A stretch of DNA of 64,000 nucleotides, taken from contig NC_066313.1 in the NCBI RefSeq assembly GCF_022539315.1, forward strand, positions 35,253,059-35,317,058. The letters run 5' to 3'. The position numbers were made by a program, and so were the translations under genes. The DNA comes from Serinus canaria (Eukaryota > Chordata > Aves > Passeriformes > Fringillidae). A model generated the notes under the pieces. The model worked only from the letters and a program-made list of their open reading frames with translations. It was not told the origin of the DNA and did not search any database. Positions 12,314 through 25,790 of the stretch are shown one piece after another; position 1 is the first letter of the stretch, and each line of letters starts with the position of its first letter.

Positions 12314-15300
12314 TTATCCCAGCAAACCTTTCTGCCTCAGATACCTCAGCACATGCAACAGATGCTACCCAGCACTGTACTGTGTAACCTCCATTCTGAT
12401 AGGCTGATATACTTGACCTCATATTATTTTAGAAAGCTTTTTTAAAAAAAGCAAACCAAAACAAAAAACCTACCTCTCTCTTTGGGTTATCACCTAGGGT
12501 ACAGAGGTGCTAGAGAGACTTGATAAGTAGTATGAACAAAGCTGGGCCATGCAACTTAGCCTCAGTGCTTACAAAAAGGTCCTTGCTCCTCTTTTGTTAT
12601 TGTTACAGGTGTAGCCAAAACTACATCATCCACTGAGGCAAAAAAGCCTAATCTTATTCACTTGGTCTGTTCCCGTGACTGTTTATGTGCTGACACCTCT
12701 CAGCAAGAGAGAAATCTCCTGCGGGGAATCTCAGCTTCAGTTTGTAAGCATTTGCTAAATAGGGAGATAAGTTATCCACAAAATTTACTGTGTTTTCAAG
12801 CGCTGTTAGCCACTTTTTCTCAGAGATAGAGATCTTTTCCTGCCTTTTTATTTTTTTTGAAGTAGAGGCAAGGCAAAAAAAACCCCAAGGCAATTGTATA
12901 CTAAAACTGTTGCCTCTTACCCATCATATTAGTGCCAATGTCCCTTCAAAGAGCGTATCAGGATCTTCAGGTGCTCTGATTATCCTAATTGTCTCCAGGC
13001 CTGCAGCACACCCCTCCCTCTCTTCTAGACCCTGGAGGTAGTGAGAATCTGCTGCTTGTGTCTTGCCAAGGAAAAAGCAGGAGTGAATTGAAGAAGCACA
13101 CTGACACTGCCTGTAGCTAAACAGCAAAGGGCGGCTTAATTAATAATTTATCCATCTCTCTCTGTTTACACTACATTGTCTCTCTTTACAGCAGAATGAG
13201 GACTCAGAGAAAACAATAACATAAAGGAATTAAGTGGGTGTTTTCTTGAAAGGAATAAAATATGACTGTGCTTCTTGCCAAGTTGTAGAGAACATTTTTA
13301 CTGGAAAAGTAACCAGTCTGGAACATCAGAAACTTGAAAATGAAGGCGTAGATTCATTCAGCTCCTGGGGTCCCCAGAGTTCAGCTGAACTCCAGGACTA
13401 CTTAGTCACATCCTCAGCTTGTGTCCAGCTTTCCACTGGGAAGGCTGTCTTGCACTTCATGGAGGAACAGGAAGAGATGTGTGCTCTGTCACCTTCTCTG
13501 TCAAGTGACAGATGTGCCAATAACATAATGGGATGTGCAAGCAATCCTCTCATGACCAACACCAGCATTAGCTGGTGTCAGTTGATCAGTGAGTGTCCCT
13601 CAGGGTGGATAAAACAAGGGATGAACTGGGACCAGCAGTGAAGAGAGTGTCAGGGAATGAACTACAAGGCAGCCAAAGAGCCCCTACCTCCTTTCCCTGC
13701 CCAAGGAACTTGTGGGGGCAAGGCACCAGGGATCCCACCTCAGCATAACTCTGTTGCTCTTAGCCCTGGTCACCAATCTCAGCCTCAGCTGCAGATCATT
13801 CCGTGTGCAAGAATTCAAGTTAACTGGTCTCCTGGTTTCAATCCCCAATTTTCTTGTTCAGCAGAGCTCTAAACATGAGAGTTGTCCCAGACATCAATCT
13901 GTCTCTTCTGCAATGGAATTCCTACTCACCTCTATTCCTATTCTTCTGCTTATATGTCGTCTCACACCAAGTGTCAAATGAGAGAAAAAACATAAGGTAC
14001 ACCATATAAAGTATCTGATTTTATTTTTCTTTGGCTTTCACACTGTCCTCCATTCAATTGTCTATATAAACAAGTTTTAAAGAAATCTTACCATTTCTTT
14101 CTTCCCTCTCTTACATACTTTTAAACTTAGATGTCAAACAAGTAATATTTTTCTTCCCAACAGCAAACTCACTGCTGCCAAAAACATTCACAACACTTAT
14201 GTAACCACTGCATGGTTATCCACGGGAAGAATTACTGCAGGTCTGTGTACATGCTATGCTGGAGAGGTCAGTCTCCACAAACCCATTCATCCTGATGATG
14301 GCATTGCTCTGACATGTGTTAAGAGCTCCTCATTTGAAAATGCTAGCTGATGCATTTTAATTTCCCTTCAGCTTTCCATTTCTCTCATAAAAGGCAAGAA
14401 GGCAAAAGTTTTGCGATTTTTTTTAATCCATTTCTGCTGCCTTCTAAGGCATTTAACAGGCTACAAGCATCTCTGTTTTATTCTTAGGAAGCAGAAGAGT
14501 TGTTAAAATGATAAATGAATCAATCCTTTTATTCCTTTACTTGCCACCTGTACTCTATCTCATCTTTCAGAGAGTTGATTTGTTTAATTGTTACTAAAAG
14601 AGCCAAAGAAACATGATGACAGTGAGTTGTTAACATCAGTACCTAAACTAGGCAATGAAGTTTCCTTCACTGATATTAAGCTGATATTAAGAAGGATCAT
14701 GTATTAAGAAAAAGCATTTTCTTTTCCAAGGTTTGATTCAATCCATTCTTTTGTTGTTGTGGTAAACTAATGGTTATGTAAAGCACACGTTTTTTTCTAA
14801 TGGATATTCTTTTTCTATGAAAAGAGAATTACTAAGGCAATTCTACAGAGAAACAGGAGACAGTATCAGCTGATACATTTGCAGAATTTTTCTTTCCTTC
14901 CTGCAGCATGTAGCCTGATTACAATACAAAATAATGCATTGTGTTACAGTATTGAGAGAAGACAGCTCCAGGGCTGAAGAGGAGTGTCAAGGAGGAAGTA
15001 AAGTTAGGTGTCTCCCACCCTAGTTCCAATACCTCAGCTGCTGGAAAGGATAGTTATAGACATGTCTTTTGAGGAGTTTGGTCTTTTCAGCATGTCTGAC
15101 TTAGTTTGAAATTCATGGGCAGACTGGGTTACTCAAGCAAGAATTGCTTAAGGTGAGGTTTATCTTCCCTAGTTAGAGATGTTTTCAGTGTAGGCATTTG
15201 ATTTTGAACTCACCCCACAAACCTCTTTTTTAAATCAGCTTGAGAAACAGGCACCTTCAAAACATGGTTCACTTGAACCATTTAATTTTTTTTTCATATT

Positions 15301-15938
15301 GTTCTCTGAGCTGATTCAGCTCACTAATGTGGAAGAAAATGACCCTGTCACTCTCTCTCAGTTACTTCCTAGCCAGGTTAGCATGTTAAATTAACTCACA
15401 AAGGAGGGCCAAAAGGAGAGATGGACAGAGAAACAGGTAGATGTTCTTTGGTCTGCAGCCCTTGACACCCAAACTCTGTTATCTTCCCATTTGAATGGGA
15501 ATTTTTGTCATATGTTTATTCAACAAAATACCCAACTGTTTCACTGATGGAGACATAGCATTCTTGTTTAACATAAACAGTGTGGTTTCCAAGGCAAATG
15601 AATGTGCAGAAACCACCAAACATGGCAATTTTAGCAGCTGAGATGAACGTATGAATGAGAAAGGGGAATAGGGGAATGGTATTAAGTTAATTTAATGATA
15701 ATATATGCAAAATGTGGGTTAAATAATGTATATGTCTATGAAAATGCAATGATGCATTTGGTTGGTTTTTTTTTTTAATTTGTGGAAAGAAAGAGGTAAG
15801 ACACATTATAGACTCAAAACCAATCATAGTAAAACTCTCATTGAAGACAACAGGTGAAATTTTTTTTAACATTAACGGCAGAACTGATTTTAAAAGATAA
15901 ATAAAAAAGCACTTGTTAACCAAATTAATATGAATTTG
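12314..15938. other. Unique non-coding sequence
   Basis: No repeat family or exon recognised. The 135-codon plus-strand frame at 13234-13641 opens on GTG, shows no known domain, and is not supported as a gene. Confidence 0.45.
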
Positions 15939-16514
15939 TGTTGTGGTTTAATCCCAGCCAGCAACAAAGCATCACAGAGCTGTTTGTTTAGCCCCCCTGC
16001 TCCCAGCAGATTAAGGGAGAGAATTGGGTGGGTGCAGGTAAGAAAACTTGTGGGTAGAGATAAGACCAATATAATAATTAAAATAAAATAATAATAAGAA
16101 GTAATTAAAAGGAAAATAACACAATGAGAGAGAGATAAGTAAAACCCAAGGAAAACAAGGTATGCAACGCATAGAGTTCCTCTGACCGATGCCCAGCCTG
16201 TTCTTCAGCAGTGAGGCCATCAAATTTCCTCCCATTTTATATGCTGAGCATGTTGATATATGGTGTGGGACACCTCTTAAGTCAGTCCCCTGACCTGACT
16301 GTGTCCCCTCCCAGCCCTTTGTGTCCCTCATGCTCCTCACTGGCAGGACAACATAAGAAGATGAAACATCCTTGGTTTCAGGTAAGCACTACTAAGCAGC
16401 AACTAAAACATCAGTGTGTAATCAACATTATTCTTGTCCTAAATCCACAACATGGCACCATACCAGCTAATAAGCAGGAAGAAAATTAACTCTATCCCAG
16501 TCAAAACTGTGAAA
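15939..16514 (-). mobile_element. Solo LTR, avian ERVL-type, minus strand
   Basis: The block has the layout of a very common avian LTR read backwards. It opens with TGTTGTGGTTTAATCCCAGCC (the complement of the LTR 3' end) and closes with TTAACTCTATCCCAG (the complement of the LTR 5' end). Between them lies a minus-strand TATA box (CATATAAAA, plus 16234-16243), preceded on that strand by GGGAGGGGACACAGTC-type U3 sequence near 16300-16320. The AT-rich AATAATAATTAAAATAAAA tract near 16070-16095 sits downstream of the promoter, in the R/U5 part. No internal retroviral sequence adjoins it, so it is a solo LTR. The far terminus (about 16514) is mutated and no target duplication is visible. Open frames at 16011-16340 and 16211-16489 lie inside it and are not genes. 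Confidence 0.82.
16234..16243 (-). promoter_or_regulatory. TATA box of the solo LTR
   Basis: TTTTATATG on the plus strand reads as CATATAAAA on the minus strand, in the position expected for the U3 promoter of this LTR family. Whether it is still active cannot be judged. Confidence 0.55.
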
Positions 16515-19500
16515 AATTAAAAATCAGTTTATAATACACTGGGTCAGAACAAACAGATTACTTTTCCAACCAAATATATATGGTACAGAGATGTAAAAAA
16601 TTTACTTTGATTTTAAATAGGAATGTAGCTTTAGGACATAGCCAGAGATACATCTACAGTGTATTTTGCTGATGGCATGTCCAGTCGCATTTATCTCACC
16701 TGTATCTGAACTCCAAGAATTAAGCCACAATTCATGCACTTCTGAAAGGCAGGCTGTACTAGCTCCAGCTCTGAAATACAGCCACACGTTCCTTACAGGC
16801 CTCTAGTTTAGTGCTGCCAAGAGCTGCAGTTCAGTAATTTCAAGCACCCGAGGAAAAAAAAAAGATACTGGAAAATTAACATAGGGATTTATTCTGCGCT
16901 AAAACTGACTTCAGGATTTTTTTTCCCAGGCTATAAATATATCTGAGTAACTAAACACAAGCCCGGAAGAAAATCAGTCTTTAGGGTGTATTTATTCACC
17001 TCTCTCGCAGGGGTATTAGAAGAACTGATTTGCCCTAGACATGTAATATACATCAGGGTTTCTAGACAAAAGGCTGTATAAATTCAGAGTTCTATTGCAA
17101 TTAACTAGCTGAGTATGCTGAGAGTGCTGTTGTAATTTTAATAAAATTAATTTAATTTGAATTGGTAAGCAGTTGCTGAGAGACAGCAGTTCCCACTCCC
17201 ACCTGTGAAGAAACCAGACCTTAACAGAACTTTGCAAGATGTGTAAATGTGATAATGACTGCATAAAATAAGCGAACAAATGAGTTGCAAGCCAAGCAGA
17301 AGAACACTCAAATTACATCTCTTCCCAGGCTTGATTTAAGATAATTCTAAAAGAAGCTTCCCATAAAGAAAGTACAGTCCTTTTTAGATAGTAACACTTA
17401 AGTAGGTTAAATACTTATTGTAGGCATTAGTCAGGCTTGCATTCAGTCAACTCTCCATTAAAGGCATACTTACATGAATGCTCTTTGTCTGGATCTCAAA
17501 GCTAAGGCACAGTTGTGAAAAGATGGACAGTTTGGATAGTGTGATTTATTGTACTCTGAAAGAAATTGTATTCAACATAATCATGAGGCAAATCCAGACT
17601 GTAAAGGGAGGATGGCCTAAGAGATCAGAAAGAAAGGAGGCATTGCCAGACAATGTAGTAGAAAAAGTAAAAAGGATGAGATGGCAGACCAAGCAGAGGA
17701 AGAAGTTTGCAAAAATTAGGTAGAAAAGGGGAAGAATTTTTTTTTGAGAAACATTAAATTATACAGATGTAGGAATCAGGAATAATTCTGTCTTTTTCCT
17801 TTCTATGCTATTTTCAAATTGGAATGACAGCTTTTCAGGAGGTAAAGTTACTCTACAAGAGGCAGAAAGTGTTTTTAAAGGCCTTAAATGAGGAGAATAA
17901 GCTGAGGAGGGTAAGTGGTAAAGGAGATGACACAAGAATCAGACACTGCTTAAAATGGCGGGTCTTTAGGAAAGCCATAGGAGATGTCCTGTGTCCAAGT
18001 CACAACTGCCAAGAGACTACTTGAACCAAGAGGGTTCTCTGAAAGGATTAAATATCTCTCCTATGTGGCAAGGAAGGAATTCAAGGCAAGGAAAAATACA
18101 GGGAGAAAGAAATGTACGCTTGTTGTAGAAATGGCCCCACCTTCCCACCTCCTAAGTCCATGAAGTAACCCCAGATCTACTGAGCCAAATTTCCTTCTTC
18201 TGCCAATCTCCATCCCATGGAAATAGCTTTTTTTTTTGTCTTTTTTTTTTTACTCCAGCACAATTTCAACAGAAGAGAAGGAATCTCTGGTAACCGGGAA
18301 ACAGTTTTATGCTTAGTAGTTGTGATTCTTCCTAGTAGACAAAAGATTTTGGAATGCACCACATCAGCTGGTCAAGAGCCTAGAGGTTCATTTTCCCATC
18401 AGCAGACTACATGGACTGTTGATTTAGTGTAGAAGTCTGGCATAGTTGCACTGGAAATACAGCTACTGTGTTATAAAGTAAAACCAAGTGCATCTTTCAG
18501 TCTTGAAAGGCACAGCTGAGAGCATGCAGTCTGTGTGCAGTAGCCTGTGCTCTGGCAGCAAACTGCAGCTAAGCTCCATAGGAATTTATCTATCTCTAGA
18601 AAATTGCAAAGAGCAGAGTCATGGTGGGTGTTCAGTTTGACACCAGCCTGCAGTCTGTGAAGGTTGGTCTAGGCTTAGGAAGGTTTAGGAGCTGTTCTGT
18701 GACTCAGTACTGCGACACTCTCCATCGTTCTCCACAAACAATTCTCCTTTCCTCATCAGTTCCCACAGTGTACCTCCAGCTGTTCCTCACACAGCTCTTC
18801 TAAAACTTGGGATTCCCGTTCAGAAGGGCTTGTCTCTCCCTCCAATGAAAGACAGGAGTTTCTGCTCATAGATTAGGACAGGTTTAGGTTTAATCTTTCA
18901 CTCAAAGATTAAGTGAAATATCTGAGTCAGTTTGTCTCATAAAGGCATTGTCACAATAGATTTAGTAATGACTTTGAGATGCTTAGACAATTTGGAAGTG
19001 AGAACTCTCTCCATGCTCTAATAGGTGTGTTTTAAGGCACAAACTCCATTCCAATCCCTTTAGGACTCACACCTCCTTCAGACCTCTTCCCAGCCCCGTG
19101 TGAGGCAGGAAACAGGCTATGCACCTGAATAGCTCTGCCACTGTCTCCCCTTGTCAGCTGATGCATGGCTCCTACTGAACCAGACCAGCTCCCTTTGGAG
19201 GCTTTGGGTCAAAGCCATGTCTGTTGGAGGACAAAGCCACTGCCCTAATGCTTTTGTCCTAATTGAACAAACCTGCATGAACTATACCAGAGTAACACCT
19301 GGACCTACTTGTTTCTCATCTTGTTTCTACATATTGCTACTGATGCGTTTGTTTTAATCTCCTGAGGCTCCCTGTATTTGCACAGTAACTGGTGCCATTA
19401 TTGCTGGGCTGTGTAATTGCACTGTGGATCCCTCAGTAGCACTAAATGTATAATTATGAAGTTCTCCAAAGTAGAAGGACAAAACAACTGTTCAGTGTTT

Positions 19501-19838
19501 GCAGCCAACGGAGTATTACTGTATGTGGTTTTCATACTGCTTAGTTTGCTGCCTACTTAACTCTCCATAAAGTGTAATTATTTTCTGGGTAGGGTTGGAA
19601 GACACATGGGGTATAATATATTAGCTGCACTTCTTATTCATAAGGTAACAAAGACTCTGCATCAAGTTAGTGCCAACAGTTTCCCTTGGAAGTAGCACAA
19701 ATAATTTGTCACTGTTCATTACTCTCATGCTACCATACCACTGCTGGCTTTAGGAAAGACAGTTTCTAAAATTATCCAGAGGAGCTGATTGCTGGTTTTG
19801 ATATTGTAATGTTTAAATGGACCAAAACAATTCAAGAT
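16515..19838. other. Unique non-coding sequence
   Basis: No feature supported beyond T-rich runs (for example 18228-18251). Stretches around 17090-17230 and 19370-19580 are complex and repeat-free, of the kind that can be conserved regulatory DNA, but nothing in one sequence proves it. Confidence 0.4.
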
Positions 19839-20465
19839 CTATGCAGTTAACCCAAGCAAATAGAAGTGTTTTGCTTTTGCATTTGTCTTTCTGGCATGTA
19901 TGGATTGGTTTTTTTCTTTCGGAAGGATAAAGATCACCCAATGGAATACAGAGAGCAGAGAGCCAGCACAAGGCCTCTGTTTAAGTGGGGCCTCAGATAT
20001 TTGTCTTCTGAACAGAAAGCAGTCTGACCTGAGCCTTTTACCAATGACAGGAATGTTGGCTCTCTGAAAGCAGGGGCGAAAACAGGGACATGGCCAAATT
20101 TCATGAGAGGCTTTCACAAACCAACTGAGGTTTCTTCCTGAAGGGACAAGCTGGACAAAAATAGATAAAGTCTTCAAGGTCACACATAACAGCCTTGAAG
20201 TGAAAGAAATGGAAGTGAGATTTCCTAAATGCTGTGACAGTGCCAGGTCCATTTGTACACACAGTTTAGACCCTGTAGCCCGCCCAAAACTCATTAGGAC
20301 CTTTTGCCAAAAGAAGTGTGTGCTCCAGTGAGTCTGGATTTGTTCAACAGTCACTGGAAATTTTGATGCTTCCTTTGGAAACACAACCATTTGCTCTCCA
20401 TGCCCAGTGTTTGCACTCAGGGCTGGAAGGGGGAGTACTGATGCAGCCCCAGCTTTCACATTCAC
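19839..20465 (-). other. Longest open frame in window, unrecognised, doubtful
   Basis: This minus-strand frame of 208 codons is the longest here. It opens on GTG (the complement of CAC at 20463-20465); the first ATG is codon 26, near 20390, which would give 183 residues. I see no signal peptide, membrane-segment pattern, zinc-finger spacing or other motif that I recognise. Composition is unremarkable, with scattered basic residues and a loose Cys cluster (codons about 122-133, CPCFRPCF). The local sequence is less AT-rich than its neighbours, which lowers stop frequency. No splice-site context or promoter was identified. The most likely explanation is a chance frame; a fragment of an unannotated exon or a lineage-specific ORF remains possible. 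Confidence 0.12.
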
Positions 20466-23400
20466 AGGACTAAGGAAGCTGATTCACATGTCACTTGTGG
20501 TTTGTCTGGATTGTAGGAATGTTCCTTGCAATTGAAATAGTATTATACCTAAATTCATAACTCTTCCCTTCCAATAAACATCGCTGTCTGTGATGGCTGG
20601 AGATTCACTCCTCTCCTCTTTCACCTTAGTGCATAACAGGCTTCAGATACTGTGCCATCCTGGGAGCAGATCAGAGGCTATTTGTGATGGGAAGAGTTAT
20701 TTCCTGCAATCTTGGAAGCTTCTGTTTAAGACATAACAATTCTCCCTCTCACATTCCCAAGCGTGAAGGGCTGGCTGGAGCCAGGGTTCCCTGGTGGGCT
20801 TCCCTTTTCCCCCCTCTCTAAACTTGGAGCTGCAGACTTCACTGAGAAGAGAAGTAGAAGGGCCTTCTTGCATATCTAAACAGAAATGGGAATTATTTTC
20901 TTAGCAAGCTCACTATATTTATTGTCTCACAGAGAAAAATGAGAAATACAAGACTGGATCTGCAGTCTTCAGTCTAGGTCCCATATCTTTGGTTTTCTGA
21001 CATGAAAGAAGTGGACTGCTGAAATCTGGTCCCCTATTACAGTAGTATAAGTCCAGAAAATCATGGGGAAACTGGAGGAAATGGCAACTGAGTTTGAAGT
21101 GATATTTTATAGTACAAAGAAAAATGTTTTGTTGGACTATTCTGAGGTAGCTGGTACTGCTCCACTCCAGGTTTCCCCAGCTGCAGTGCCTGCCTTTGCT
21201 CTATTAAAGAATTTCACAAAAATTCTGGAAGAAAGGGCTGTTATATAAAGAGATCCAATTTGAAAATTATTATCCTAAACAGTAAGCTTTAATTTTCAAA
21301 GCTGTCAATCTCCTCCATTTCATATGAGTTAGGCACAAGAGAAAATAAAAAAGCAGGATTTAGATCCTGTTTCTAATTTTTTGCTTCAGAGATGGTATTT
21401 TTTATACTACTCACTTTGCCTTTTTTAAACTGTTTCTTTTTTCCTTTATAAAGGATTCCTTTAGAATCCTTCTCTCTTTTCCCCATTGTTGCTTGTCACC
21501 TAAATGCTCACACAAACAGACTCCCTGTGGTACTAGTTCTCTTTAGTAAATTTTTTTCCCCTTTCAATGAACTACCCTTCCCCTATTTTAAGGGTTCAGC
21601 TTCAATTTGGTTAAGACAAGTTGATGACATGCTAAGCAGAGGCATACTGCAACTCTCCCCAAAACTGCAGGAAATTCAGATAATAGAAAGTAAATTCTCA
21701 TTTCAAAAGCCTGCTAAGAATAATTTTCTCCTTGATCCTGATAGAGAGAAAAAGTCATTTATTATTTCTCTTGGTTTATCCATCACACCCCAGTATATTG
21801 TATAGGACTCCACAGCTTTATGTACCACAGCACAGCCTCATCAATAGCCACTACAATTCCTTGCCTGTCTGCAGTATCTTTGTTCAGCAATGGGTCTGAA
21901 ACAGAGTCAGAGCTGAAACAACAATGGCACGAGAGGAGGAAAGAATATAAAAGCCTTAAGTAAGCTTCAAGACCATAACAATGCTCTTCAACAGCATGGC
22001 ATATCAATATGAAGTCCTTAAAATTTAGGACTTAGTTTTGTAGTTTAGAATGCTAAATAATAGCCTTAACTCCACCAATAATATATATAACAACACTGAA
22101 CTGAGCAACTGCTAACTTCAATAGCTTCTAATTATAGATGTTTGACTTTTTCCCTTAAAACCACTTTTATTAGAATAGATAATTGTCTGTGTTCTTCCAA
22201 AAATTAGTTTTCCACGTACTCCTTTGCTTTTTAAAATAGTCCTTTCTCTACACCTGAATTTATTATTCTGCCCTCCAAAATCAAATTTTATTTGAAAAGT
22301 ACAAATAAAATTAACGGTCCTTTTAAAGTAATACTTGTCTGTAAGAAAGCCATATTCAGATTGTTTTTATGCATTTCTAATTCCTACAAGCAATCCTTGC
22401 TCTGAGGCAAGAGTTTCTTGTGTCTGGTTGTTAGTCTTCCCTGGGCACCTGAATTTCACATACTCTGTTTAATCCTTACTGTTGCTTCAAAAAAGTGTAC
22501 TTGTAATTGTACTGGAAATTCTGGATCTTCTCATAGTTTGGCCTCAGCCCTGAAGATTTATTTGCTTAGATAATTGTATGGGCTAGGAAAGTTCAATTTC
22601 CATAAAATTTCTTAGAAATATTTTCAATTTTGTAACCTAAGATGGGATTTGACCAGCCTTTGATCTCAGACTGTTAAGAGGTGCCAAAAGGTAAGGCAGA
22701 GATGATGACAAAATTACAGGAAGAACTTAATAGAAGGTAAGAGAAATCCTGAAGAGTGCTAGCCAAGTGATGCTTGACACAAGAAACTTTTGAAAATAAA
22801 TACTAAAAGATGTTTGGTGGGGGGGAAAGGGCATGTAACAAATTCCCTTTAACTACCCTAGGTTTTAAGACTTTTCTATCAACACTTAACAACATATATT
22901 TTCCCCAGCTGGTTGTTTCCAAACATTCCATCACATATGCTTTGCTAGGATAAATTTTGCCAGGGAAGATTCATCTTCATGTTACATGGCACAAAATAAT
23001 CCCTGCCAGGCACCAGGAATCAATGGTTCCTATTTTACCTTGAGATGACAGATATACATTCAGTTTCCTTGCTGGGTAGAAAAGGCTTAATGAGAGAACC
23101 ATGTTTCCTGCTTAGCATGCTGAATAAACTGCTGTCTTGCCATGAGATGCAGAGGAAAAGTGCTACCATTGCAGAACTTCAGTGGAAAAAAAAAAGGGTG
23201 AGGAAACAGAAACTGAGCCCTGTGAGAAAGGCAAGGTCATTTGCAGACTGGAAAAATATTTTGCCCTGAAGCCTGATTCACTTTTCATTTTAAAAAATAT
23301 AATCAAACATGAGTAAGACTTATTTTTCTATCTCCTACATAATGACTTCAGGTACAGAAAACTCAGGATCTCTTTAGTAGAATTGCTAAATAATTTTAAA

Positions 23401-25044
23401 TTGCATGTGTTCTAGTTCAGTGTCTAGTACATAAGACTTCTCAAGAGTCTTCCAAAAAAGATGAATGCCCTCTACCACCACTGACGAACATGGAAAAAGA
23501 GAAGACAAGGACAAAGCCATTCCAGTTATTCTCTTTATAAGCTGGAGATCATCCTTCTCTCTTCAGCAGGAGCAAAAGGCCAATCCTAAACATATGCTGA
23601 AGACCAAATCAGGCATTGGACATGATATTTATCTGTTACCTAAAGACGGTCAGTATGGGAGGTGAATCCTTTTTTATACTCCTTGGTGACCAGATTGATG
23701 TAATCCAATCCTCCCATTAGGTTTCCCACAAATACCATCATCATAGACACAACAGCAGTAGTCACTGGTCTTTAGACCCCCCACTGTATTACTATTCAGA
23801 AAAAGAAATAAATCAAATTTTATACCAATGTGTAGATAAAATATACTGTGTTTTATATCCAAAGCCCACAGACATCTAAGGAACACAGTGGAGAGTGTAA
23901 TCCTCTCTCACTGGGTCAGCAGACAGACTGATTTACTGACCAGGGAAAGTTTAGACTGCTTAGGCACCATGCAAATGACACAGCATCATTTGGGAATAAT
24001 AATATCCCATGGGGAAACGTCTGTCAGTTAAGAGCATCTATCACAGAATGACAGGTCAAGTCAACAGAACCTGTGAAGCAAGATCATCATGAAAATAATG
24101 AGTGCTACTGCTGCAAGGCTTTTGGCTTGTGTTGCACAGATCACACATCTCTCCCACATCTACCCCTACCAGCCCTGGTACCTGAGCAATTTCCCACATG
24201 GTAATGCTGTGATGTTTGCCATTCTACAAAGAGCAAAATTGCCTCCTTTAACCCAGAAAATATCTTATTGCTCTGTACCATTCTGTGCTCTCCAGACTGA
24301 GTGTTAAAACTTTTCCTGGCTTTTCTCAGGTTAGAGCAGATCTCAGACCGTGTAGGATCTCAGGACATACAGTCAGGGAGAAGATCAAGTTCTTCAGACT
24401 TGTTCTTGAATAGATCTAAGGCAGACATGCCAAAAAGGCTTCCTCCTGTCTGCCACTCACCTTAGTCACACAAACCTGACTTCCCTTTGGGCTGGCACTT
24501 GTTTGGTTCCATGGTGAATGAAGTGTGTTGTGAACACCAAAGTGATTATTTTATATTAATTCACGGAGCTGTTTGCCTCACTTGCAGCAGCACAATCCAT
24601 GCAGTGCAGCAGGATAGCAGCTAAAGCATAATCCTGTCTGTAAATTAGTAAAAGTATGTGTGAAGAGAACCCCTTCATCAGTAGCACAGTGAGATCACAT
24701 GAAGCATAATGCAAAACCATATTCCTGGTCTCAAGCTGCTCAAAGAACTTAGGGAAGTTTTAATCACCTTTGTATCCCTGATGTCTAGGATTACCTCCAC
24801 TGTGAAATGGTGAAATCCCTAGGCAGAGCTATCTAATTGTACTACACATCATCTATCTTAAGAGAATCCCCTTTTTAGCACAAGCTCTCATGCTGGAATC
24901 CCAGAAAGCACCACTGTTTTTACATTGCATTACCCAGCTTTCTTTTCCACAGAAATCACTGTAACAGTTCTAGAAAAAAATGAATGGAAAATGCTTTCAA
25001 AAATACCTTTCTCTCCTGAAGCAGTAACATTTTGCAAAACAGTG
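20466..25044. other. Unique AT-rich sequence
   Basis: No gene, RNA or repeat family recognised. Short frames (for example 21527-21805, 23045-23269) carry no known domains. Confidence 0.45.
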
Positions 25045-25195
25045 TTTATATAATATTTAGGTGTTCATATAATATTTTAGGAGTTTATATAATATTTAGG
25101 AATATTTCCTATTTATTTAATAGGAAGTTTATAAATAATAATATTAATAAACATTTATATTTATCAATATGTATATAATATTTAGTTCGTACTGA
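25045..25195. repeat. AT-rich degenerate repeat with hairpin
   Basis: TTTATATAATATTTAGG or close variants occur at 25045, about 25065 and 25084, roughly 20 bases apart, and a fourth related copy lies near 25171. Between them an inverted repeat TTCCTATT (25106-25113) / AATAGGAA (25119-25126) could form a short stem-loop. This is a local low-complexity expansion. Confidence 0.75.
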
Positions 25196-25790
25196 ACTCA
25201 GTTTGAGTTATACTGTGTAACTTTAAAAACTGCTGCCATGAACATGTACAGGGGCAAGAACTATACTTGTGCAAGGCAAATAGCTAAACATAGCAGTGAA
25301 AAGCACAGGAAGGAAAACAAAGAAAAAGTTGTGATTTTCTTTTTTAGTGCCTCAATAACTAAGGGGAATGAAGCCAGGTGCAAAATCTGTTCTGTTTAAA
25401 AATTTTATTTGATAATATTTAAGCATCACTTTTCAAAAGGAGCAAGTAATAAAAAAATGAGGAAATTTAATATCTTTTATATATATTAAAATTGGGAGCA
25501 ATTAATTATGTCTAAATGTGCCTCAGTAAATGTTCTCTTTAACCTAAAGGAGGCTTGCAGTGCTGAGCTATAAAGGTCATTGGGGAAAGTAAGAACTGAG
25601 AATTTTCCTTTGAGCAACAAGGTCCTTAAGTAATCCCAGATGCTGCATGAATGGCTGTTTAAGATGAGAAATAACCAAAGAGCAGGTGCTATTGCTGGAA
25701 GAGTGGGGTTCAGACGAAACAGTTGGAAGCTCTATTAGCTGTAACAGAGCAGATGCAGCTGGTCAGAGTGCCTGCCTGAGCAGGAACAAG

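Noticed and set aside
12216..12445. Two opposed frames with repeated IY residues
   Set aside because: They are translations of the (TA)n microsatellite.
13234..13641. 135-codon plus-strand frame
   Set aside because: It opens on GTG, lacks any recognisable motif, and has no supporting promoter or splice context.
16011..16489. Open frames of 109 and 92 codons on opposite strands
   Set aside because: Both lie inside the solo LTR and have no retroviral or host domain.
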